Shown: positions 17,263 through 24,337 of the stretch, one piece after another
Position numbering within the stretch: the stretch's first letter is position 1
Layout: each line of letters starts with the position of its first letter
Origin: JAATGA01 sp047605605
Lineage (GTDB): Bacteria > Pseudomonadota > Alphaproteobacteria > Rhodobacterales > Rhodobacteraceae
Direction: 5' to 3'
DNA length: 28,017 bases
Assembly (NCBI GenBank): GCA_047605605.1
Contig: JASGFG010000050.1
Span: 1 to 28,017 of the forward strand
Notes under the pieces: generated by a model
Database searches by the model: none
Told to the model about the DNA's origin: nothing
What the model saw: the letters and a program-made list of their open reading frames with translations, nothing else
Position numbers and translations under genes: made by a program

Positions 17263-17982
17263 ATGGCGCTTGTGCAGGGGATGAACGGACCACCGATCCG
17301 CGATCTTCAGGCCGCGCTGAACCTTCGCCTGAACCCCAGCCCGAACCTGCGCGTGTCCGGCCATTACGACGCGGCGACCGCCGATGCCGTACGCATCTTC
17401 CAGAGGGCGAACTGGCTGGCCGTGGACGGTATCGTCGGTCCAGCGACCATGGATGCCATCGAAGGGCGCGAGCAGGGCGCACAGATCCGCCACAACATTC
17501 CCTATTTCCCGCAGCCCGCCCCGCATCTGGGCTGGGCGGCTGCGGTGGCGATGATCCGGCGATCCTCGCCCGCGGCGGTGCGACAGATGACGCCCAGCCG
17601 TTTCCTGACCCCGCAGGGCGATCTGGTCGGCGATGCCATCGGTCATCATCAGCGGGCAGAGATGCACCGCGCCTTTGCCAGCCAGCACGCCCTGCGCTAT
17701 CGCCCGGCGCGCAACTGGCCGGTCTCGGCGCTGTTGCAAGTGCTGCGCGCGGGGCCGGTCATGGTGGAATATCCGCGCCGGGCCGCAGCGCATGTTCGCG
17801 GCACGGGCAGCCTCTTTCTGGTGCTGACCGGCGCAAGGGGCGCGCACCGGCCCGACGGGTTGTCGACGACGCTGCGCGTCTTCGACCCCGATGGGGAACA
17901 TACGCCCGGCATCTATTCCCTGTCCCATGCCGATCTGATGGAACGGGTGCCCCCCGGCGGTTACGCCATGTTCTGGCTCTGA
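17263..17982 (+). CDS. Peptidoglycan-binding domain protein with a degenerate papain-like domain
   Basis: A 239-residue protein. Residues about 10-66 form a peptidoglycan-binding-1 domain (IRDLQAALNLRL, YDAATADAVRIFQ, VDGIVGPATMDAI). Residues about 78-239 resemble a papain-like cysteine peptidase: IPYFPQPAPHLGWAAAVAM aligns with the family's QxxxxxCWAA, but the Cys position is G90. The later strand SLFLVLTGARG (183-193) lacks the usual His, while the Asp-Pro (D208-P209) remains. It is therefore probably a non-catalytic binding protein. No signal peptide is visible from this start. The ATG at 17263 is chosen over 17215 because GGGAG precedes it and no site precedes the other. Its last 22 bp overlap the PPTase 3' end on the other strand. 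Confidence 0.72.
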   Translation: MALVQGMNGPPIRDLQAALNLRLNPSPNLRVSGHYDAATADAVRIFQRANWLAVDGIVGPATMDAIEGREQGAQIRHNIPYFPQPAPHLGWAAAVAMIRRSSPAAVRQMTPSRFLTPQGDLVGDAIGHHQRAEMHRAFASQHALRYRPARNWPVSALLQVLRAGPVMVEYPRRAAAHVRGTGSLFLVLTGARGAHRPDGLSTTLRVFDPDGEHTPGIYSLSHADLMERVPPGGYAMFWL

Positions 17983-18623
17983 ACGGCGACGGCGGCAAGG
18001 ATCTGTCCCTTTGCCCGTCCCAGCCGCCCGGCCAGCGCCGCACCTTTGGCAAATTGCCCGGTCCTTGCGGTAAAACGGGCGGTAAAGCCGTCCCCCTCGA
18101 AGGTCACGGCCAGCCGGTGAAAATCGAAAAGTTCGCCGGTCAGCGGATATTGTGCCTTGTAGGCGGCCTCCTTGGCGCAGAACAGGGCGGTGGCCATTCC
18201 TGCGGCCTGCCCTGCGGGCAGGGCGATCAGCAGATCCAATTCGTCCGGCAGGCAGATTGTCTGCCAAAGCTCTGGCGTCACCGCGGTCTGCGGCTCCATG
18301 TCGATGCCAAGCGAGACCAGATCGGCCGACAGGGCCACCGCCGCCAGGGCAGCCCCGCGGGTATGGGTGATGCTGCCGACGACATTTCCCGGCCACAGCG
18401 GCGCACGATCCGGCCGGGCCGGAATGGCGCGGGGGGGCACCCCCAGCTCTTTCATGGCCGCGCGGGCGGCGCTGCGGCCGGCGGAAAACTCGGCCCGTCG
18501 GCCGGGGGCGGCCTCCAGGTCCTCGCCGGGCCAGAGCGGGTGCATCCTGCGGGGATCGGCACTGCCGACCGCCACCCCGGCAGGCAACAGCCGCCGCAGG
18601 GCGGCGGCCAATACCTCAGACAT
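17961..18623 (-). CDS. 4'-phosphopantetheinyl transferase, Sfp/EntD type
   Basis: A 220-residue enzyme that moves phosphopantetheine from CoA onto a conserved serine of carrier proteins. Motifs of the Sfp/EntD class are present in order: VVGSITHT (H87), SLGIDME (D108, E110, metal ligands) and FCAKEAAYK (K151, E152). It starts inside the end of the NRPS gene (8-bp overlap), so it is translated from the same message. Its likely substrates are the PCP of that NRPS (S1459) and the ACP of the PKS. It is the last gene of the biosynthetic operon. Confidence 0.93.
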   Translation of the reverse strand: MSEVLAAALRRLLPAGVAVGSADPRRMHPLWPGEDLEAAPGRRAEFSAGRSAARAAMKELGVPPRAIPARPDRAPLWPGNVVGSITHTRGAALAAVALSADLVSLGIDMEPQTAVTPELWQTICLPDELDLLIALPAGQAAGMATALFCAKEAAYKAQYPLTGELFDFHRLAVTFEGDGFTARFTARTGQFAKGAALAGRLGRAKGQILAAVAVQSQNMA

Positions 18624-21600
18624 TTTCGCGGTTGGCCCGCATGGCCCGACGCCGCGCCATGGCATCGGCCCGTGCATCCGCCCGGTCCGACGCGGGGCCC
18701 ACAGGGGCGCCGGATGCGACAGAGGCAGGCACGTCGGTCAGCGTGAACCGGCGTGCAGGGGCATTGGCCACCAGCGGCACGCGCGGCCCGTCGTCCAGAT
18801 GCGCGGCCAGTGCCGACAGCACGGGAAAGCGGAAGATGTCGGTGATCGACAGCTTGGTCGCCCCCAGTTTCTCGCGGATTTCCCGATGGGCCTGCACCGC
18901 CAGCAGCGAATGCCCGCCAAGTGCAAAGAAATTGTCGCGCGACCCGACCTTGGCCACGCCCAGCACCCGCTGCCAGATGGCGGCGATCTGCGCCTCGATC
19001 CCCTGATCGGGGGCGACAAAGGTTTCGGCGGTGACCGCGGCGGCGGCCTGCGGCGCGGGCAGGGCCTTGCGGTCCACCTTGCGGTTGGGGGTCAGGGGGA
19101 AGGTTTCCAGCCGGACGAAATGCGCGGGCACCATGTGTTCGGGCAGTTCCGCCGCCAGCGCCGCCCGCAGCGCGGCGTCCGAACCCGTGCCGGTGACATA
19201 GGCCACCAGCCGCAGATCGCCCGGATTGTCCTCGCGCGCCAGAACCACGGCCTGGGTCACGCCCGGCTGCGCCTCGATCGCAGATTCGATCTCGCCCAGC
19301 TCGATCCGGTAACCGCGCAGCTTCACCTGGAAATCGGCGCGGCCGAGGAAGTCGAGCTTGCCGTCCGCCCGCATCCTGACCAGATCGCCGGTGCGATACA
19401 TCCGCCCGCCGGGGGGACCGAACGGGTCGGGCTTGAAGCGGTCGTCGGTCAGGTCGGGCCGCTGCCAATAGCCGCGGGTCACGCCCTCGCCGCCGATCCA
19501 AAGCTCGCCCGGAATGCCGGGCGGGACGGGCTGCATCGCCTCGTCCAGCACATGCACCTGCTGGTTGGCCAGCGGCAGGCCGATGTTCGACACGCCCTCG
19601 ACCTCGCCCACTTCTTCCACCGTGGACCAGATCGTCGTTTCGGTCGGTCCATACATGTTCAGGATGCGCTTGGCCCCCGCCTTGCGCAGGTCGTTGACCA
19701 GCGCGCCGGGCAGCGCCTCGCCCCCCACCATCACCGTGCCGACACGGGCCAGGGCCAAGCGGCTGTCCTCGTTCATGGCGATCATCCGGGCCATGGACGG
19801 GGTGCATTGCAGATGTGTGACGTTGTGGCGGATGATCTGGGCGGCGATGGACCAGTCGCCCTCCTGCACGCCGCCGCCCGCATTGGCGCGGCGCACCACC
19901 TCGGCCAGCGGATAGAACCCCTCCATCACCTTTTCCGGCGCGATGCCATAGTCGATCAGGCAGGCGACCTCGCCCACGCCGATGCGTTTAAGCTGTTCGA
20001 CCCGCGCCAGCGCATCGTCCACCGTGCCGAACAGGCCCGATTCCTCGAAATACCTCTGGAAGGCGAAATCGAGGATCGCCTCCAGCTCATCCCCCGACAG
20101 GGTGCCGATGTCGATCTGCATCGGATCGGTCACGCCCTTGGGCTTCTTGAAGGCGGGAAAGGCCCAGGCGTATTGCTTGATCAGCCCCGCGGCCGACCGC
20201 AGGTAATCCTTCATCGGGCCGCGGGCCACCTCGCGCGCCACCTCGCGGTCGCGCGACAGATAGGTATGCAGCATCAGCGTGACGGTGAAATCCGCCGGAT
20301 CATGCCCGGCCTCGCGCAGCGCCGCGTGGTAAAGGCCGATCTTTTCCGCCACCTCGTCGATGGACTGGCCCAGCAGGTGGGTCAGGACATTGGCGCCGAT
20401 CCGCCCCGCATCCTTCCATGTTTCCGGATTGCCCGCGGTCGTGACCCAGACGGGCAACTCCTTTGACACCGGGCGCGGCTGGGTCTTCACCCCGAAGGTG
20501 CCGCCCTTGGCGGTGGGGAAATCCACAACCTCGCCCCGCCACAGACGCCGCACCTGTTCCGTCGCGTCGAACAGCGCCTGCCGGTTGGCGGGGGGCGCGT
20601 TTTCGGGGCGCAGGACGAAATCGTCCGGGTGCCAGCCCGAGGCAACGGCAATCCCCGCGCGGCCGCCGGTCAGGTTGTCGATCACCGCCCATTCCTCGGC
20701 GATCCGGGCGGGATGGTGCAGCGGCACCACGCAGGACCCCGCGCGCACCCCGATGTTCTTCGTCACCGCCGCCACCGCGGCACCCGTCACCGCAGGGTTC
20801 GGATAGGGCCCGCCAAAGGCGTGGAAATGCCGTTCCGGCGTCCAGACCGCGCAGAAGCCATGCGTGTCGGCGAACCGCGCCCCTTCCAGCAGCAGTTCGT
20901 ATTTCTTCGCCCCCGCGCCGTCGTCATTGCCCCAGTAATAGATGGAAAACTCCATCTTCCGGTCGCTGACGATGCGCCCGCCCGACACCAGCGCGCGGTT
21001 TTCATCCGACGACAGCACCACCTTGAACCCGCGGGCCAGCGTCCAGAACAGTTCCAGCACCGAAATGTCGAAGGACAGCGAGGTGACGGCCAGCCAGACC
21101 GAACCATCCGTATGGTCGATCCGCCCGTCCATCCCGGTGAAAAAGTTCACCACGTTGCGATGTTCGACCATCACCCCCTTGGGCCGCCCGGTCGAGCCAG
21201 AGGTGTAGATCATATAGGCGATGTCGTCCGGCGCCGCGCCGTCGGGCAGGTTCGCATCGGGCGCTAGCCCGATCCGGCCGTCGGTATCCAGGCACAGCGT
21301 GCGCGCCTGCCCCGTGGGCAGGCCGGGTTCCAGATCGGATGTGGTGACGATCACCGGACAGCCCGAATCCTCGACGAACAGCGCGATGCGCTCGGCCGGA
21401 TAGGCCGGGTCCATCGGCACATAGGCCCCGCCCGCCTTCTGGATGGCCAGCGCGCCGATGATCAGCTCCATCGACCGGCGGGTCGACAGGCCGACCAGTG
21501 TGCCGGGGCCGACGCCAAGGTCGCGCAGCACATGGGCCGCGCGGTTGGCCCGCGCGTTCAACTGCGCATAGGTCAGGGCCGTGCCCTCGAACACCACGGC

Positions 21601-23283
21601 CACGGCCTCGGGGGTGCGCGCCACCTGCGCCTCGAACGCGCGGGGGACGGTCAGGGTGCGGTCATGGTCGTGTGCCGTCTGGTTCACGCGGGCCAGCGCG
21701 GCCTCGTCCGCCGGAGACAGGGCGGAAATCGAGGTCAGCGGCGTGGTATCGGACCCCGGCTTGCCGACCGAGGACATATGCGCAACGATCGCGCCGATCC
21801 GGGCCTTTTCCGCGGCCGCCGCCTCGACCGCGGCAAGGCGGGCGACGGTCGCGGCCAGCCGCCCGGCCAAAGCCGCGGCTTCTTGCGGTGGCAGGCGCGC
21901 GGTGTCGGCGTAAAGGGCCTGCGGCGTGAGGGTGACAACTGCCCCCGGCAGGGGCTGGTCGACCAGCGAAACGGCAACCTGCGGTGTCTCTTGCCCGCGC
22001 AGGGACGGGTCGCGGGCGATCAGGTCCAGCGGGAATTCCTGCGGGGCCGAGGCCAAGGCTTCGGCCGTTGACGAGACCGCGCTTGCCACCGTGCCGGTTC
22101 CGGCGGAAACCGGCCACCAGCCGGACAGATAGCCCGGCGCGGCCGAACTTTCCTGCGCCCAGGCGATGCCCGCGCCTTCCTGCGCCAAAACCCGCGACAA
22201 CGCCAGCACGAGCAGCGGCGGGAGGAGAGTTTTCCCGACCGGGACCTCCAGCGGTAGGCGCAGGATCTCGCCCGCTGCGGCTACCCGCGCCTGCGGCACG
22301 GTCATGGCGACAAAGCCCGAAAGTGCGCGCCGGGCGCGGCTCTCGTCCGGCGCGACGGTGGCAAGGGCAGCAGTCAGGCGGGCGGCCTCGTCGGCTGCGG
22401 GGCTGTCCAGACGGGCGGTCGCGACCGTGCCGGGGCAAACGGGCAGCCCGCGCAGGCAGGTCAGCCGGGTCAGCCGCACCGCGCCATCGGCACAGGCGAC
22501 GACCAGCCCTTCGGGCGTTGCGGACAATACCGCGCCTGGGGCGCCGGTGCCCGGCACGGGTTCGGCCGATCCCACCAGCAGAATGCGGTCCCCGGCGACG
22601 ATCTTGGGCGCGGTCAGCGGGTTCAGATAGCTGCCATGGTCCAGCCCGCGCACCAGATCGACGATCCGGGCCGCGGGGGCGGCAAAGTCGATCCGCGCCA
22701 TCGCCGCCGGGCGGTCGGACCGCAGATGCAGCGTCCGCAGCGTCAGGTCCTGTTTCACCCGGTGCTCGGCCCCGCCTTGCAGCGTTTCGATCACGGCGGG
22801 AAAGCTGTCCAGCGCCGCCTCGAAGCAGCGGGTGTTCAGCGTCAGGGCGGTGTCGGTGGGGGCGATGTCGAACAGGCGCTGTTCCAGAATGTCGCCCTCG
22901 TCCACCCCGCCCTCGATCAGGTGCCAGGTGATGCCGTGTTGCGCCTCGGCCCCCAGAATGGCCCAGACCGGGGCGTTCAGGCCGGCGTGACGGGGCAGGG
23001 GGCCGTCGTGAAAGTTCACCGCACCCCGCGCCGCCAGCCGCAGGACCGAAGGGGGGATGACGTTCAGGTTTGCGATCGACAGCAGCCAGTCCGTGTCAGT
23101 GCCCGCCAGCCGGGCGCCAAGATCAGGCCCCTGATCCTCGACCCGAAGGCCGCGCGTCGCCGCCCAGGCGCGCACCTCGGGGTTGCGGGTGACAACGGCG
23201 GCAATGGCATGGCCCCGGTCCAGCCACATCGCCCCGCATTCGCGGGTAAGGGTTTCGTTCCCGATCAGGATCGCGGTCAACAT
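18616..23283 (-). CDS. NRPS: formyltransferase - adenylation domain with inserted luciferase-like monooxygenase - PCP
   Basis: A 1555-residue single-module NRPS. Residues 1-275 are a formyltransferase domain with N90, H92 (NFHDGPLP) and D128 (GGVDEGDIL) kept. Residues about 280-545 contain no HHxxxDG and look like a worn condensation-type remnant. The adenylation domain starts at about 545: A1 LTYAQLNARAN, A3 YTSGSTGRPKG (693-703), A4 FDISVLELF (738-746). A luciferase-like FMN monooxygenase of MupA/Atu3671 type then interrupts it (about 777-1131, WTPERHFHAFGG at 814-825). The domain resumes with A5 NMYGPTETT (1209), A7 YRTGDL and A10 NRKVDRKAL (K1406). The PCP has S1459 in LGGHSL. Specificity residues D739, I740, L743, Q1159, M1185, G1187, M1210, I1218, W1219 resemble the glycine code. 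No thioesterase follows, only a basic tail (1511-1555). AAGGAG precedes the ATG. Confidence 0.92.
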   Translation of the reverse strand: MLTAILIGNETLTRECGAMWLDRGHAIAAVVTRNPEVRAWAATRGLRVEDQGPDLGARLAGTDTDWLLSIANLNVIPPSVLRLAARGAVNFHDGPLPRHAGLNAPVWAILGAEAQHGITWHLIEGGVDEGDILEQRLFDIAPTDTALTLNTRCFEAALDSFPAVIETLQGGAEHRVKQDLTLRTLHLRSDRPAAMARIDFAAPAARIVDLVRGLDHGSYLNPLTAPKIVAGDRILLVGSAEPVPGTGAPGAVLSATPEGLVVACADGAVRLTRLTCLRGLPVCPGTVATARLDSPAADEAARLTAALATVAPDESRARRALSGFVAMTVPQARVAAAGEILRLPLEVPVGKTLLPPLLVLALSRVLAQEGAGIAWAQESSAAPGYLSGWWPVSAGTGTVASAVSSTAEALASAPQEFPLDLIARDPSLRGQETPQVAVSLVDQPLPGAVVTLTPQALYADTARLPPQEAAALAGRLAATVARLAAVEAAAAEKARIGAIVAHMSSVGKPGSDTTPLTSISALSPADEAALARVNQTAHDHDRTLTVPRAFEAQVARTPEAVAVVFEGTALTYAQLNARANRAAHVLRDLGVGPGTLVGLSTRRSMELIIGALAIQKAGGAYVPMDPAYPAERIALFVEDSGCPVIVTTSDLEPGLPTGQARTLCLDTDGRIGLAPDANLPDGAAPDDIAYMIYTSGSTGRPKGVMVEHRNVVNFFTGMDGRIDHTDGSVWLAVTSLSFDISVLELFWTLARGFKVVLSSDENRALVSGGRIVSDRKMEFSIYYWGNDDGAGAKKYELLLEGARFADTHGFCAVWTPERHFHAFGGPYPNPAVTGAAVAAVTKNIGVRAGSCVVPLHHPARIAEEWAVIDNLTGGRAGIAVASGWHPDDFVLRPENAPPANRQALFDATEQVRRLWRGEVVDFPTAKGGTFGVKTQPRPVSKELPVWVTTAGNPETWKDAGRIGANVLTHLLGQSIDEVAEKIGLYHAALREAGHDPADFTVTLMLHTYLSRDREVAREVARGPMKDYLRSAAGLIKQYAWAFPAFKKPKGVTDPMQIDIGTLSGDELEAILDFAFQRYFEESGLFGTVDDALARVEQLKRIGVGEVACLIDYGIAPEKVMEGFYPLAEVVRRANAGGGVQEGDWSIAAQIIRHNVTHLQCTPSMARMIAMNEDSRLALARVGTVMVGGEALPGALVNDLRKAGAKRILNMYGPTETTIWSTVEEVGEVEGVSNIGLPLANQQVHVLDEAMQPVPPGIPGELWIGGEGVTRGYWQRPDLTDDRFKPDPFGPPGGRMYRTGDLVRMRADGKLDFLGRADFQVKLRGYRIELGEIESAIEAQPGVTQAVVLAREDNPGDLRLVAYVTGTGSDAALRAALAAELPEHMVPAHFVRLETFPLTPNRKVDRKALPAPQAAAAVTAETFVAPDQGIEAQIAAIWQRVLGVAKVGSRDNFFALGGHSLLAVQAHREIREKLGATKLSITDIFRFPVLSALAAHLDDGPRVPLVANAPARRFTLTDVPASVASGAPVGPASDRADARADAMARRRAMRANRENV

Positions 23284-23320
23284 CTACTGCACTCCTTCGC
23301 GCCGTAGGGCGCGGATGCCC

Positions 23321-24337
23321 CTATTCCGCGGGGCGCGTTTCGGCCTTGGGTAAAGCCCTGGCCGGGGGCGACCAGCGCGGCGCCCCCATCGCCGCACGGA
23401 TCGCGTGAACTGTCATGTCGGTCAGATAGCGCGGCGGATCGCCCCGGTCCTTGCGCTGGATCAGAAGCCGCGCGCGCCACAGCAGCCCGCCCGCCAGCGT
23501 CGCCGCCGTGGCCAGCGCCGCATATCCGGCCCCATGCACCTTGGTGAAATAGTAAAGCCGGCTGTCCAGCCAGAAGCGCGGGATCCGCGCCCAGTCCCGC
23601 ATCCCGGTCGAGACCGAGCCGATGTGCATCACCCGGCTTTCGGGCACATAGACGTTCCGCCAGCCCGCCGCGACGGCGCGATGGCACAGCTCGGTTTCCT
23701 CGAAGTAAAGGAAAAAGGTTTCGTCGAACAGGCCGATCCGGTCCAGCACCTGTTGCCGCATCATCAGACTGGCCCCCGCCAGCCAGTCGACCGCCGTTTC
23801 CGTTGCCGGGATCGGCCGGGCGACGATGCGGTTGCAGAGCAGGCGCGAGATCGGGCCGAAGCGGGCATTCGCCTCGAACTCGCCGGCGGCGGAGGGAAAG
23901 CGAAAGGCGGTCCGGTGGACCTCGCCGTTCTCGCCAAAGATCAGGCTGCCGGCAAAGCCCGTCTGCGGATGGGTCTGCATATGATCCAGCAGCGCCCGGA
24001 TCGCGCCCGGCTCGGGAAAGGCGTCCGAGTTCAGGATATAGACGTAATCGGGGCGCGACCCGTCGGGCAGACCGGCGCGGATGCCGACATTGTTACCCGC
24101 GCCAAAGCCGCCGTTGCGGCCCGACTGGATCACGCGCACCTGCTGCGGGCCACGGTCCCAGCCGCGGGCCGCGACCTCGGCGCCGATGCGCTCGAACGAG
24201 CCGTCGCCGGAATCGTTGTCGACGATGACCAGCGCGCCGTCGATCCCGGACAGCGCGGTCAGTGCCGCCTCGGCCGAGCGCAGCGTCATCTCGGCCGTGC
24301 GCCAGTTCAGGATGACCGTCAGCAGCCGCACCGTCAT
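23321..24337 (-). CDS. Glycosyltransferase family 2 protein in the PKS-NRPS operon
   Basis: A 338-residue GT-A-fold enzyme of the rhamnosyltransferase-like GT2 type. Landmarks are LLTVILNWRTAEMT at the N-terminus, IVDNDSGDGS (38-47), GRNGGFGAGNN (73-83), the DXD-equivalent NSD (103-105), WLAGASLMMR (185-194) and FFLYFEETELCHR with acidic residues E213/E214. A hydrophobic stretch near 271-289 may bind the membrane. Its start overlaps the PKS stop by ATGA, and the NRPS starts 37 bp after it ends, so it is integral to the operon. It could glycosylate the PKS-NRPS product, but a polysaccharide role cannot be excluded. Confidence 0.87.
   Translation of the reverse strand: MTVRLLTVILNWRTAEMTLRSAEAALTALSGIDGALVIVDNDSGDGSFERIGAEVAARGWDRGPQQVRVIQSGRNGGFGAGNNVGIRAGLPDGSRPDYVYILNSDAFPEPGAIRALLDHMQTHPQTGFAGSLIFGENGEVHRTAFRFPSAAGEFEANARFGPISRLLCNRIVARPIPATETAVDWLAGASLMMRQQVLDRIGLFDETFFLYFEETELCHRAVAAGWRNVYVPESRVMHIGSVSTGMRDWARIPRFWLDSRLYYFTKVHGAGYAALATAATLAGGLLWRARLLIQRKDRGDPPRYLTDMTVHAIRAAMGAPRWSPPARALPKAETRPAE

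Noticed and set aside
18172..20466. A 764-codon open frame on the plus strand under the NRPS
   Set aside because: It is antisense to conserved adenylation, LLM and PCP motifs and has no recognisable domain or ribosome binding site.
20704..20733. HH in the NRPS (HHPAR) as a condensation-domain HHxxxDG motif
   Set aside because: It lies inside the luciferase-like monooxygenase (residues 856-857) and lacks the following D-G.
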